Source: Flavobacterium sp. (GTDB taxonomy: Bacteria; Bacteroidota; Bacteroidia; Flavobacteriales; Flavobacteriaceae). Taken from it: a stretch of DNA of 16,196 nucleotides. Where the stretch lies: positions 1-16,196 of the forward strand of contig NZ_JASLCE010000131.1 of the NCBI RefSeq assembly GCF_030146175.1. The letters are read 5' to 3'. Made by a program: the position numbers and the translations under genes. Below, one piece after another: positions 1-7,833 of the stretch. The notes under the pieces were generated by a model. That model worked only from the letters and a program-made list of their open reading frames with translations. It was not told the origin of the DNA and ran no database searches. Every line of letters begins with the position of its first letter. Position 1 is the first letter of the stretch.

Positions 1-1013
1 CCGGTTAGTATTAACGAAATATTGATATCCGATCCGGCAATTTGTTGCGCCGGAGCAAGACTGGTATAGTCACCATAACCACCGGTACTGTATCCGGAAG
101 TATTGGAGGATTCCACAATGGCTCCCGTGATTTTATAACTGGAAATATAATACGTCGACGAAGTAGAAGCCGGCGTACAGTTGGTGTAAGTATAATCCGG
201 CGGATACCAGGAATAAACCAGTCCGCTGTTGGGATAACTGTTACTACGGGTTTTGTTGGTGTCGGTGTTGGAAGTTCCGCTAGACGTATTGCCATACCAG
301 GTGCTGTTTGAACTCTGTGATCTGTTATTGAAATCAGCATTGGTACGACCTCGTAATCCTACTTCCGCATTTAATGTCGTGTTGCTGCTTGGCGAGCAGG
401 TACCATAAATGATTTGTATGATATTGGTGGTTTCGCTAAGTCGGATTTGGAAATTAAAACTTCCGGACTGAGATACGCGTCGTACATTATTCCATTGTAC
501 AATAAAAGTCCGATTGGGAGCTGTTCCGGTAGTGGTATAGGTAATCGCATTCCCGTTGTCTTTAAGGTCCATACCTAAAGCACTGATCGCCCCGTCAAAA
601 CCGGCTCCGTTTACCGAAATCGGGTTGTATCCGGCTGCATCGCCTGCTACAGTGGTTCCAAAAGTGATAAAACCATTGGACAAAATAGAACAAGTGGTGT
701 AATTCGTACTGTTGTAATTAAACGTAAAGCCAATAGGGATGTTAAGGGCGGCGTTATTATCCCATGAAGTGGCAATTGCGGTCGTTCCGGATATGGACGA
801 GTAGGTCGCGGTATTTTCCGAAAAAGTATAATAACTTACCTGTGCTTGTCCGATTTGGAAGCACAATAATAAGCCGGCTACTATTTTGAATAATTGCGTG
901 CTTTTAACGGTAAGAGGAGTTGCGTTAAAAGCACCGGAAACTTTAAAGAAGTTGCCGGTTTTTTGGTTGTTTTTGTAGCTGTTTAACATACTTGAAAATA
1001 TTAAGTGGTTCAT
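1..1013 (-). CDS. Secreted GEVED-like adhesin/surface protein, C-terminus beyond window
   Basis: The reading frame is open from ATG at 1013-1011 to the left edge (337 codons), with no stop, so only the N-terminal part is present. A hydrophobic signal core at about residues 41-57 ends in QIGQA|QVSYY, giving a likely cleavage after A57. The stretch in front of it, about 40 residues, is unusually long, and I found no closer ATG, GTG or TTG start in frame. The mature part is rich in Ser, Thr, Asn, Tyr and Gly. It has the beta-rich pattern of Bacteroidota surface proteins (SNGFITFGTT, RTFIVQWNNV, EVGLRGRTNADFNNRS). The segment at about 290-330 (YYISSYKITGAIVESSNTSG, then GGYGDYTSL) resembles the lead-in to GEVED domains of T9SS-secreted proteins. 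Export through the Sec system followed by T9SS is likely, but the sorting domain would lie outside the window. Function is probably adhesion or a cell-surface role. The family assignment is tentative. Confidence 0.8.
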   Translation of the reverse strand, partial: MNHLIFSSMLNSYKNNQKTGNFFKVSGAFNATPLTVKSTQLFKIVAGLLLCFQIGQAQVSYYTFSENTATYSSISGTTAIATSWDNNAALNIPIGFTFNYNSTNYTTCSILSNGFITFGTTVAGDAAGYNPISVNGAGFDGAISALGMDLKDNGNAITYTTTGTAPNRTFIVQWNNVRRVSQSGSFNFQIRLSETTNIIQIIYGTCSPSSNTTLNAEVGLRGRTNADFNNRSQSSNSTWYGNTSSGTSNTDTNKTRSNSYPNSGLVYSWYPPDYTYTNCTPASTSSTYYISSYKITGAIVESSNTSGYSTGGYGDYTSLAPAQQIAGSDINISLILT

Positions 1014-1734
1014 TTTCAATACTAATTTAGCTACTAAAAAGGGGGCGATAAATGCGTTTTGACCGAATTTCGATAAAGGTTTCCGTTTAATCGATAAAGT
1101 ACGTTTTTGACCTCTATTTGACTTCTTTTGTTTGTTGTAAATTGTGATTTTACATATTGTTTTTGTATTAATTTATAATTAATAATGTTGAATTCGTATT
1201 GTTGTTTGTTTATTGGTGTTTTTTATGTAATATTAAAATGGATCTTTTAATAGTGTAAAAGGTTAAAATAAGGTATGAAGAAAGGTGTAAAAGGAAGTTT
1301 TATGGAAGAGAAGATATAGCGCAAAAGACAAGATATCGTGCTGTCTGTTTTTGTGCTGCATAATCTTGAATAATTTGAATTGTACAAAATTGAGCAGTAC
1401 GAAATAGTTCTGATTCTAAATTTTTAAAAGGTATAAAGGAATAGTAAAAGAGGAGCTGAAATAATAGCCTGCGGAATAAATGATTGTTTCTTAGAGGTTA
1501 ATGGACTTTTTGTATAGAAATAAAGTTGGCTTTTTTAAAAAAAATAATTAAATTTAACCTGCTTGTAAAAGCTATTAATACGATCGAATGCGAATAACCG
1601 ATGCGTGAGATAATGATAAAATTTCTTGTTTTGGGACAATATATCCCTTTTGTGGACAATTTGTCCCTTGTGAATAGATTGTAGTATTAGATAATATACT
1701 TTTATGCATAAATAACTTAAAAAACATATTGATC
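1014..1734. other. AT-rich divergent intergenic region
   Basis: This 721-nt stretch lies between two divergently transcribed secreted-protein genes and shows no convincing ORF or RNA gene. Visible structure: a short A-B-B'-A' arrangement at about 1055-1112 (CGTTTTGACC and CGTTTTTGACC around two copies of TCGATAAAG), the phased repeat pair at 1633-1670, and the palindrome TTTATGCATAAA at 1701-1712. Very AT-rich sequence fills the middle. No perfect TAnnTTTG box was found for either gene. TACTTTTA at 1697-1704 is the nearest match for the plus-strand gene. Confidence 0.6.
1633..1670. promoter_or_regulatory. Candidate operator: two phased direct repeats
   Basis: Two 18-nt units begin at 1633 (GGGACAATATATCCCTTT) and 1653 (TGGACAATTTGTCCCTTG). 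They match at 14 of 18 positions and are spaced exactly 20 bp apart, about two helical turns. Each unit is also an inverted repeat: GGGAnnnnnnnTCCC in the first, and the perfect GGACAA-T-TTGTCC (1654-1666) in the second. The pair sits 65-100 nt upstream of the surface-protein start at 1735. The geometry suits two dimers of a DNA-binding regulator side by side on one helix face. The regulator is unknown. Confidence 0.45.
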
Positions 1735-3630
1735 ATGGCTCGTAAAAAGATTTTATTTATAGTGCTTTTGGGGGGGATTTTTTTTAGTCATGCCCAGGTA
1801 TATGTGAGTCCGTCCACCCATGTTTTTGTTAATAATGAAGTGCTGTTTGTAAAACAGGATGTAGCGAATAATGGGGTTATGTTCCTTCGTAGAGACGGTC
1901 AGTTGCTACAAGGTGTAGCGGGTGTTACGGCTAATAAAGGAGCCGGAACGGTTTCGGTTTATCAGGAAGGAACATGTGGTAATTACGATTATAATTATTG
2001 GTGTTCTCCGGTCGGGACGATAGTTACCGGACAGGAAGGTATTGCGGGAAATTTTAATGCCGATGCGACTAAAATTTTTTACAGACCTAATACAATTATC
2101 AATAGTGACCTGGCAACAATTTTGCCTTGGGGATCTTATGATGGACAATCAAATCCGTTATCGATTTCTTCCAGATGGTTATGGAAATTCGTTAATGCTA
2201 CGGCCTATTCACAATGGGTTCATGTCGGAAACGGACAGCCAATCGCTCCGGGTGAAGGGTTTACAATGAAAGGAACAGCCGGTACAGATAACACGAATGT
2301 AGATGGGATTATCAATAATCCGGGAAACCACCAACGAATTGATTTTAGAGGGCGTCCAAACGATGGTGATATCGTGATTCCATGTTTGGTAGGGCAACAA
2401 ACACTTACCGGGAATCCATATCCTTCGGCGATTGATTTAAGCTATTTCCTTTTGGATAATCCAGCTTGCGACGGAACTGCTCAATTCTGGGAACAGGACA
2501 AAACGGTAAACTCACATACGTTAGCCAATTATAGAGGTGGTTATGGAACATTCTCGCCGGCAGCAACCTTGGCACAGGTAACAGCCGGTACAGCCGGAAC
2601 CGGTATTTATACTCCGGCAATTTTTTACTCGTATGATGCGGGCGGAAATCAGGGGACGGTAACATCATCACCCGGAAATTCATATAAAAGACGTTTTTCG
2701 CCTGTTGCACAAGGATTCCTTATCACAGGAGCAAATGCAGGTGTGGTGACCATGCGGAACCGATATCGCGTTTTTGTAAGAGAAGGGGCTGCTAATAATT
2801 CTCAGTTTGAAAGAAATGCAAGCTCGGCGGCACTGGCCAGTGCTAATGCCGATAATGTACCATCCTATAATCCGGTTGTGGAAGATTTGGCCTTTCCTAC
2901 AGTCTTATCGGTATCAGGTATTGATTATACGAATGAGTCTGTAAGACCACAACCGCAGGTTCGTATTAATACACTAATCGATAATCAGGGAGTTCGGCAA
3001 AGTGTAATCGGTTTCCATCCTGAAGCTACCGATGGTGTAGACAGAGGAATGGATGCGATTTCTTCCGATGATGGATTGCCTTCGGATATGTTTTTTGTAA
3101 TTGATGATAAAGAATACGTGATTAATATGGTGGCTTTTGATGAAAACAAGCGTCTTCCGCTTGGTTTTAAAAATGGAGCACCGGCAAATTACAGGATAAC
3201 GGTACAAGAGATTATTAATGCTGATACGGTACAAAATGTGTACCTGCACGATAAGGTAAACAACCAGTATTATGATATTAAAAATGGAGTACATGAATTG
3301 AATTTGCCAGCCGGAACCAATAAGTCAGATTATGAGATTACCTTTAAACGGGATAGTAACCTGGGATTAGGAGAGACGATTAAAAACAGTCTGTTGGTAT
3401 ATCAGGATAATTCCGGACATACTTTGCAAATTTCCAACCCAATGGCTTTGGATTTAAACACAGTAGTCTTATACGATGTGGTAGGAAAAGTTATCTTCGA
3501 AAAAACAAAATTAGGTAATAATACAACCTATTCGTTTCCGACGGCAAATCTTAGTGATGGTATATATATTGTAAGGATGCTTACCTCGGATAATCAGGAA
3601 ATAAGTAGAAAAATCATAATAAAAAATTAA
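1735..3630 (+). CDS. T9SS-sorted cell-surface protein
   Basis: A 631-residue secreted protein. I place the start at ATG 1735; an in-frame TTG at 1729 would add only two residues. The signal peptide is KKILFIVLLGGIFF, with likely cleavage after SHA20, leaving Q as the first mature residue. The N-terminal third carries the pattern FLRRDGQLLQG, then GAGTVSVYQEGT, then YDYNYWCSPVG, which I know from large Bacteroidota surface proteins. The last ~80 residues (LQISNPMALDLNTVVLYDVV..., ending SDGIYIVRMLTSDNQEISRK and IIIKN) form a T9SS C-terminal sorting domain. It looks closest to type A but lacks the usual PNP motif at its start, so the subtype is uncertain. The protein should cross the inner membrane by Sec and the outer membrane by T9SS, and then be anchored or released. 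No catalytic motif is visible. The gene is monocistronic, with a strong terminator immediately downstream. Confidence 0.88.
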   Translation: MARKKILFIVLLGGIFFSHAQVYVSPSTHVFVNNEVLFVKQDVANNGVMFLRRDGQLLQGVAGVTANKGAGTVSVYQEGTCGNYDYNYWCSPVGTIVTGQEGIAGNFNADATKIFYRPNTIINSDLATILPWGSYDGQSNPLSISSRWLWKFVNATAYSQWVHVGNGQPIAPGEGFTMKGTAGTDNTNVDGIINNPGNHQRIDFRGRPNDGDIVIPCLVGQQTLTGNPYPSAIDLSYFLLDNPACDGTAQFWEQDKTVNSHTLANYRGGYGTFSPAATLAQVTAGTAGTGIYTPAIFYSYDAGGNQGTVTSSPGNSYKRRFSPVAQGFLITGANAGVVTMRNRYRVFVREGAANNSQFERNASSAALASANADNVPSYNPVVEDLAFPTVLSVSGIDYTNESVRPQPQVRINTLIDNQGVRQSVIGFHPEATDGVDRGMDAISSDDGLPSDMFFVIDDKEYVINMVAFDENKRLPLGFKNGAPANYRITVQEIINADTVQNVYLHDKVNNQYYDIKNGVHELNLPAGTNKSDYEITFKRDSNLGLGETIKNSLLVYQDNSGHTLQISNPMALDLNTVVLYDVVGKVIFEKTKLGNNTTYSFPTANLSDGIYIVRMLTSDNQEISRKIIIKN

Positions 3631-3648
3631 AATTTATAGACGATATTT

Positions 3649-3678
3649 AAAAACAGCTCCGAATTCGGAGCTGTTTTT
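3649..3678 (+). terminator. Rho-independent terminator after surface-protein gene
   Basis: A perfect 30-nt palindrome: AAAAACAGCTCC, then GAATTC, then GGAGCTGTTTTT. It forms a long GC-containing stem with T-runs and starts 18 nt after the stop at 3630. The next gene's promoter box begins only 12 nt further on, so this hairpin insulates the two transcription units. Confidence 0.85.
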
Positions 3679-3689
3679 GTTTAAAATGA

Positions 3690-3697
3690 TATTTTTG
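3690..3697 (+). promoter_or_regulatory. TAnnTTTG -7 box of the three-gene operon
   Basis: TATTTTTG matches the Bacteroidota -7 consensus TAnnTTTG and ends only 5 nt before the ATG at 3703. Transcription would then start at or within a few bases of the start codon, giving an essentially leaderless mRNA. No TTG -33 box at the usual distance is evident, because the terminator stem occupies that position. Confidence 0.6.
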
Positions 3698-3702
3698 CAA
3701 CT

Positions 3703-4635
3703 ATGAAAAGTTACAATCAGGTATTGCCTTTTTCATTTCCGAATGGGATTTCGCTTACTGTAAAAAGAGAAGATCAGGTGCATCCCTTTTTATCCGGGAA
3801 TAAATACCGGAAAATGAAGTACAATCTCGAACAGGCCCAAAAGGAAGGTTATGCAAAATTGCTGACTTTCGGCGGGGCATTTTCCAATCATATCGCAGCG
3901 GTTGCCGCGGCAGGAGCACACTTCGGATTGGAAACCATAGGAGTAATACGTGGCGAAGAACTGGAAAACGAAATAGAAGCAAATGCAACCTTACGTCTGG
4001 CGCGACAACAAGGCATGAAATTTGATTTTGTATCGCGGGAAGCTTATCGCATTAAAGACGAGTCGGCTTTTTTAGAAAAACTGCGGGAAAAACACGGTGC
4101 TTTTTACCTATTGCCCGAAGGCGGAACCAATGCGCTGGCGGTAAAAGGGTGTGAGGAAATATTGGAAACAACCGATAAAACGCAATTTACACACATTTGC
4201 TGTGCAGTGGGAACCGGAGGAACAATCTCAGGTTTGATCAATTCCTGTGGGGAAAATCAAAAAGTAATTGGCTTTCCGGCGTTAAAAGGTTCGTTTTTAT
4301 CTGATGAGATTTGTAAATTTGTAAACAACGACCGCTGGGAACTGGTAAATGACTATCATTTTGGAGGTTATGCAAAAATAAATGACGAATTGGTTCGTTT
4401 TAATAATGACTTTTATGCCCAAACGGAAGTATTGTTAGATCCGGTATATACCGGGAAAATGGCCTACGGAATAGTAGATCTGATCGAAAAAGGCTATTTC
4501 CCTGACGGAGCTGCAATTTTAATGATTCACACCGGGGGATTACAAGGGATTGAAGGAATGAATAAAATATTGGCTCAGAAAAATAAGCCGTTACTTATAG
4601 AAAACAAAGTCTGTAAAAAAGAGAATAATGATTAA
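3703..4635 (+). CDS. PLP-dependent 1-aminocyclopropane-1-carboxylate deaminase / D-cysteine desulfhydrase family
   Basis: A 310-residue fold-type II PLP enzyme of the tryptophan synthase beta superfamily. The segment HPFLSGNKYRKMKY carries the lysine expected to bind PLP (K34, equivalent to the lysine of GGNKTRK in ACC deaminases). FGGAFSNHIAA (57-67) is the substrate/carboxylate loop, LLPEGGTN follows at 136-143, and AVGTGGTISG (168-177) is the phosphate-binding loop. The segment MIHTGGLQG near residue 275 is also typical. Characterised members deaminate ACC to 2-oxobutyrate and ammonia, or degrade D-cysteine to pyruvate, sulfide and ammonia. Sequence alone does not settle which, and D-cysteine/D-amino acid turnover is as likely as ACC deamination. 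The length is slightly shorter than classical ACC deaminase. It is the first gene of an operon, and its stop overlaps the next start by 8 nt. Cytoplasmic. Confidence 0.88.
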   Translation: MKSYNQVLPFSFPNGISLTVKREDQVHPFLSGNKYRKMKYNLEQAQKEGYAKLLTFGGAFSNHIAAVAAAGAHFGLETIGVIRGEELENEIEANATLRLARQQGMKFDFVSREAYRIKDESAFLEKLREKHGAFYLLPEGGTNALAVKGCEEILETTDKTQFTHICCAVGTGGTISGLINSCGENQKVIGFPALKGSFLSDEICKFVNNDRWELVNDYHFGGYAKINDELVRFNNDFYAQTEVLLDPVYTGKMAYGIVDLIEKGYFPDGAAILMIHTGGLQGIEGMNKILAQKNKPLLIENKVCKKENND

Positions 4636-5494
4636 AAAAATTTGCCTGCTGCTAACGCTTATATTGGTTTATAGCTGCGGATCTTCGTCAAAAGTACGAA
4701 CGACACCGACGAAGATTACAACAACCAAGAAAAATACAACCGTAAAAACACACTCGGGAACCACGAGAACAAACTCCTCATCTTCGGAAAATTCCAAACC
4801 ATCGGAAGTACTCGAAGCGACTTCAAAAATAAAAGTAACTACCGAAATTGTAAATGCGTATATCGGTAGGTTTAACGAAACCGCAAAAGAAAACATGCGA
4901 AACCATGGCGTTCCGGCTAGTATTACACTGGCTCAGGGGATTTTGGAATCCGGTGCCGGAGTAGGAACCTTATGTGTAAAAGCAAACAACCATTTCGGAA
5001 TCAAATGCCACACCGGATGGACCGGAGATAGCGTACGCCATGACGATGATTCCGAACAGGAATGCTTTCGCAAATATAGCGACCCGGCCGAATCGTTTCG
5101 GGATCATTCACTATTCCTGACAACAAGAAGCCGTTATTCCGCCCTGTTTAAATTGCCAAAAGGCGATTATGTAGCCTGGGCAAAAGGACTGAAAAGTGCC
5201 GGATATGCCACAGATCCCAAATATCCGGAAAAACTCATCGGACTTATCGAGCGTTACGAATTGTACAAATACGACTCGGAAGTTATTGGAGGCGGTTATA
5301 CAAAACCGGTGATCAAAAAAGATACGACTACGGTAAATGCCGAAGTTAGCGGTTCGACGTATAAAGTGGCGCAAGGGGATACACTGTATTCCATTTCCAG
5401 AAAATTCAATGTAACGGTAGACGAATTGATAAAAATCAATAACCTTACCTCAAACGCAATAGCAATAGGACAAATCATAAAAGTAAAATCATAA
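4628..5494 (+). CDS. Glucosaminidase-family peptidoglycan hydrolase lipoprotein with LysM
   Basis: A 288-residue lipoprotein. The signal peptide [17 protein letters not shown] has a lipobox ending at C17. A low-complexity Ser/Thr/Lys linker (about 19-70) leads to a mannosyl-glycoprotein endo-beta-N-acetylglucosaminidase-type domain (FlgJ/LytG/Bax-like, about 72-220). It contains [14 protein letters not shown], where E107 is the expected catalytic acid, then NNHFGIKCH and the downstream [18 protein letters not shown] helix (here [19 protein letters not shown]). The last 44 residues (245-288) are a LysM motif ([18 protein letters not shown]) that binds peptidoglycan. It should hydrolyse the glycan strands of the cell wall from the periplasm, tethered to a membrane. 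Its ATG lies inside the previous gene (8-nt overlap) and its TAA shares one base with the hemL ATG, so translation is probably coupled. Confidence 0.92.
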   Translation: MIKKICLLLTLILVYSCGSSSKVRTTPTKITTTKKNTTVKTHSGTTRTNSSSSENSKPSEVLEATSKIKVTTEIVNAYIGRFNETAKENMRNHGVPASITLAQGILESGAGVGTLCVKANNHFGIKCHTGWTGDSVRHDDDSEQECFRKYSDPAESFRDHSLFLTTRSRYSALFKLPKGDYVAWAKGLKSAGYATDPKYPEKLIGLIERYELYKYDSEVIGGGYTKPVIKKDTTTVNAEVSGSTYKVAQGDTLYSISRKFNVTVDELIKINNLTSNAIAIGQIIKVKS

Positions 5495-6780
5495 TGTTAT
5501 ATACAAGAAGCAGTCAGCTGTTTGCTGAAGCGTCAGAAGTGTTACCGGGCGGTGTGAATTCACCCGTTCGTGCCTTTAAATCAGTTGGAGGAACGCCAAT
5601 TTTTGCCAAAGAAGCCAAAGGAGCCTATTTGTATGATGAAGACGGAAATCGTCTTATCGATTATATCAATTCCTGGGGGCCAATGCTTTTAGGGCATGCC
5701 TATGAGCCGGTAGTAACGGCAGTAATTGAAAAAGCAAAAAAAGGAACCTCATTCGGAATGCCAACAGAATTGGAAACGGAAATCGCAAAACTGGCCCTTT
5801 CGATGGTGCCGGGAATCGAGAAAATCCGATTTGTAAATTCCGGTACCGAAGCCTGTATGAGTGCTGTCCGACTGGCGCGTGGTTTTACCAATCGCGATAA
5901 AATCATAAAATTTGCCGGATGTTACCACGGTCATTCCGATTCGTTCCTGATTCAGGCCGGAAGTGGAGCCATTACATTTGGCGCGCCAAACAGTCCCGGA
6001 GTAACGCAGGGTACCGCAAAAGACACTCTTTTGGCCCGTTACAACGATTTGGACAATGTGCGTTCTCTTTTTGAAGCTAATAAAAACGAAATCGCGGCCA
6101 TTATTATAGAACCGGTAGCCGGAAATATGGGATGTGTGCCGCCACAGGAAGGCTTTTTAAAAGGATTGCGGACACTTTGCGACGAACATGGGGCTTTGTT
6201 GATATTTGATGAGGTAATGACCGGATTTCGTCTGTCAAAAGGTGGTGCGCAGGAACTGTTTGGAATTAACGCCGATATCGTAACTTTTGGAAAAGTAATT
6301 GGTGGTGGTTTGCCGGTAGGTGCCTTTGCTGCACGAAATGAAATTATGAATTATCTGGCACCACTGGGACCGGTATATCAGGCGGGAACTTTGTCCGGAA
6401 ATCCATTAGCGATGGCGGCTGGTTTGGCCATGTTACAGGATATCAATACCAACGAAGGACTTTTTGAACGATTGGAGCAAAAAACGGCTTATCTGGAAAA
6501 AGGAATCCGCGAACAGTTGGAAAAAGCAGGTGTTGTATTTACGATTAACCGTGTAGGTTCGATGATTTCGGTTCATTTTGACGAAAGACCGGTAGTTGAT
6601 TTTGATACGGCTAAAAATGGCGATAACGAAAGCTTTAAAAAATTCTTCCACGGATTGTTACAGGAAGGAATCTACATCGCTCCGTCGGCCTATGAAACCT
6701 GGTTTATTACAGACGCATTGACCTACGAAGATCTCGATTTTACAATTGCAGCCGTAGGAAAAGTAGCAGCGACACTTTAA
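5494..6780 (+). CDS. hemL: Glutamate-1-semialdehyde 2,1-aminomutase
   Basis: A 428-residue class III aminotransferase-fold enzyme, the standard length for HemL. It converts glutamate-1-semialdehyde to 5-aminolevulinate in the C5 route to heme. Diagnostic segments are [12 protein letters not shown] (17-28), the PLP phosphate loop NSGTEA (115-120), CYHGHSDSF (143-151), [10 protein letters not shown] (237-246) and [16 protein letters not shown], with the PLP lysine at K267. The start ATG overlaps the upstream stop by one base (TAATG). It is the last gene of the operon, followed by a bidirectional terminator. No other tetrapyrrole genes are adjacent. The pairing with a PLP enzyme and a wall hydrolase looks positional rather than functional. 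Confidence 0.97.
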   Translation: MLYTRSSQLFAEASEVLPGGVNSPVRAFKSVGGTPIFAKEAKGAYLYDEDGNRLIDYINSWGPMLLGHAYEPVVTAVIEKAKKGTSFGMPTELETEIAKLALSMVPGIEKIRFVNSGTEACMSAVRLARGFTNRDKIIKFAGCYHGHSDSFLIQAGSGAITFGAPNSPGVTQGTAKDTLLARYNDLDNVRSLFEANKNEIAAIIIEPVAGNMGCVPPQEGFLKGLRTLCDEHGALLIFDEVMTGFRLSKGGAQELFGINADIVTFGKVIGGGLPVGAFAARNEIMNYLAPLGPVYQAGTLSGNPLAMAAGLAMLQDINTNEGLFERLEQKTAYLEKGIREQLEKAGVVFTINRVGSMISVHFDERPVVDFDTAKNGDNESFKKFFHGLLQEGIYIAPSAYETWFITDALTYEDLDFTIAAVGKVAATL

Positions 6781-6800
6781 ATGAAAATAGCTATAAATGA

Positions 6801-6827
6801 AAAACGCACCTTAAAGGTGCGTTTTTT
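6801..6827. terminator. Bidirectional terminator between hemL and convergent gene
   Basis: The stem AAAACGCACC (6801-6810) pairs with GGTGCGTTTT (6816-6825) around a TTAAA loop. The T-run continues to 6827 on the plus strand, with A-rich flanks on the other side. It can serve hemL (stop 6780) and the minus-strand gene ending at 6829. Confidence 0.85.
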
Positions 6828-6828
6828 A

Positions 6829-7155
6829 TTATTCGGAAACCAGTCGCTTTACCAACTGCGGATTCGCGTCCAGTTTTTGAAGTTGCGCTTGTGTTAAAGG
6901 GGCACGTAAATAGTGATCCACCACTTTTACCAACTCTTTTTTTCGTCCTTCCGACAACTCCGGGCTTAGATTTTGATGTTTCATTACCAATCCTTTTTCG
7001 ATCTCAACTTTTTGTGCATCAGATAGCGGGATGTATGCGGTAAGTGCCGTGATGTCGTTTTGAACTTTTTTAGCGATTTCCTTTTGACGATCCTGCGCAT
7101 TGGCAGCTACCGAAAAGGAAACAATCATAAAAAATAACGCAATAAATTTTTTCAT
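6829..7155 (-). CDS. Small secreted LTxxQ-like (Spy/CpxP-type) protein
   Basis: A 108-residue protein with a clear Sec signal peptide (MKKFIALFFMIVSFSVAANA, cleavage before Q21) and an entirely helical-looking, charged mature part. Two motifs resemble LTxxQ repeats: IPLSDAQKVEIEKGL and APLTQAQLQKLDAN. Such proteins (Spy, CpxP and Bacteroidota relatives) are periplasmic; characterised members act as ATP-independent chaperones or envelope-stress sensors. This one is short for the family, and its function is inferred only from this pattern. It has its own TAnnTTTG box upstream although it lies just 75 nt behind a similar gene, so it can be expressed separately or as the second gene of a pair. 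Confidence 0.8.
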   Translation of the reverse strand: MKKFIALFFMIVSFSVAANAQDRQKEIAKKVQNDITALTAYIPLSDAQKVEIEKGLVMKHQNLSPELSEGRKKELVKVVDHYLRAPLTQAQLQKLDANPQLVKRLVSE

Positions 7156-7183
7156 TGTCTGATAAATTGGCTGATTATAGAGC

Positions 7184-7191
7184 CAAAGCTA
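7184..7191 (-). promoter_or_regulatory. TAnnTTTG -7 box for the small LTxxQ-like gene
   Basis: On the minus strand this reads TAGCTTTG, a perfect TAnnTTTG match. It lies 28 nt upstream of the ATG at 7155, giving a leader of roughly 20 nt. No TTG at the preferred distance (about 20 nt further upstream) is present; the nearest, at 7221-7223, is 29 nt away, so strength is uncertain. Confidence 0.5.
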
Positions 7192-7230
7192 ATTTATTTT
7201 ACGATATATTGCTAAAAAAACAATCAAAAA

Positions 7231-7665
7231 TTATTCAGGAGCGTTGTTTTTAAAGTTTCGGGTTCTTTTTGTGATTTTTTCCTGACGCATTTCACTCTGT
7301 TTTTCCCATTTCTCCATCTGACCGGAATTCAGGATTTTTTTCATTTCGCCTTTAAAAGCAATTTTGTCGTCCATACGTTTGTTTTGAAGCGCAAAACGTT
7401 CGTCGGCAGTCATTTCTTTGTAATTTTTTCGTACATCACCCTGTGTAGCTCGTACTTCTTCACGTTTTTTGCTCTGATCCATTAATAGCTTTTCAACTTC
7501 TTTTTGTTGTTTGGCTGTCAGATCCAAATCTAAGGTCATTTTTTTAACCTGTAACTGTACTTGTTGTTCCGGAGCTAAACGTTCGCGACCACCTCTCGAT
7601 TCTTTTTCCTGTGCAAAGCCTAACATAGTTGCGCAAAGGCAAACGGCTAAAACTAATTTTTTCAT
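7231..7665 (-). CDS. Periplasmic LTxxQ-motif protein (Spy/CpxP/DUF4890-like)
   Basis: A 144-residue protein. The signal peptide KKLVLAVCLCATMLGFA is cleaved before Q19. The mature chain is highly charged and helical, with two LTxxQ-type motifs: LDLTAKQQKEVEKLL (47-61) and the degenerate LNSGQMEKWEK (112-122). Between them lies a Lys/Arg/Met-rich helix (TADERFALQNKRMDDKIAF). This arrangement is typical of the Spy/CpxP-like periplasmic proteins abundant in Bacteroidota. In enterobacteria Spy is a chaperone induced by envelope stress, including copper and zinc; whether this homolog does the same is unknown. It is divergent from the copper-related block starting at 7834 and shares a 168-nt regulatory region with it, which makes metal-stress control plausible but unproven. 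Confidence 0.83.
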   Translation of the reverse strand: MKKLVLAVCLCATMLGFAQEKESRGGRERLAPEQQVQLQVKKMTLDLDLTAKQQKEVEKLLMDQSKKREEVRATQGDVRKNYKEMTADERFALQNKRMDDKIAFKGEMKKILNSGQMEKWEKQSEMRQEKITKRTRNFKNNAPE

Positions 7666-7726
7666 AATGCTTTTCTTTTAAAGTTGTTACGATGCTTTGA
7701 CCGTGGGAATTTCAAAAGGTTTAAAA

Positions 7727-7771
7727 TTGTACAACCTAAATAAAAGTTAAAAAAATGCCGAAATGTTGTAC
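7727..7771. promoter_or_regulatory. TTGTAC repeats in divergent promoter region
   Basis: The palindrome TTGTACAA (7727-7734, within TTGTACAACC) and a second GTTGTACTT about 40 nt away (7765-7773) lie between the divergent LTxxQ gene and the copper-related block. They could be weak regulator half-sites. They are short and AT-rich, so chance is a real alternative. Confidence 0.2.
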
Positions 7772-7798
7772 TTCTGTTAAAATAGAACCGGATATTTT

Positions 7799-7829
7799 TT
7801 GGAGTTACCACTTTTGGGGGTTACCTTTG
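7799..7829 (+). promoter_or_regulatory. Complete Bacteroidota promoter for the copper-related block
   Basis: TTG at 7799-7801 and TACCTTTG at 7822-7829 are separated by 20 nt, the classic -33/-7 arrangement. The -7 box ends just 4 nt before the GTG start at 7834, so the transcript would begin at or next to the start codon (leaderless). Confidence 0.75.
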
Positions 7830-7833
7830 CCAC

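Noticed and set aside
11..340. Opposite- and other-frame ORFs over the left-edge gene
   Set aside because: They lie in alternate frames of a continuous 337-codon frame with signal peptide and family-like sequence; their translations are Arg/Ile/Val-rich and featureless.
1014..1734. Small RNA gene or hidden ORF in the 721-nt gap
   Set aside because: No stable GC-rich fold followed by a T-run and no ORF with plausible start and composition was seen.
7711..7745. Minus-strand promoter TAGGTTGT for the LTxxQ gene at 7231-7665
   Set aside because: It deviates from TAnnTTTG in the essential TTTG part and has no matching -33 box, so I did not list it.
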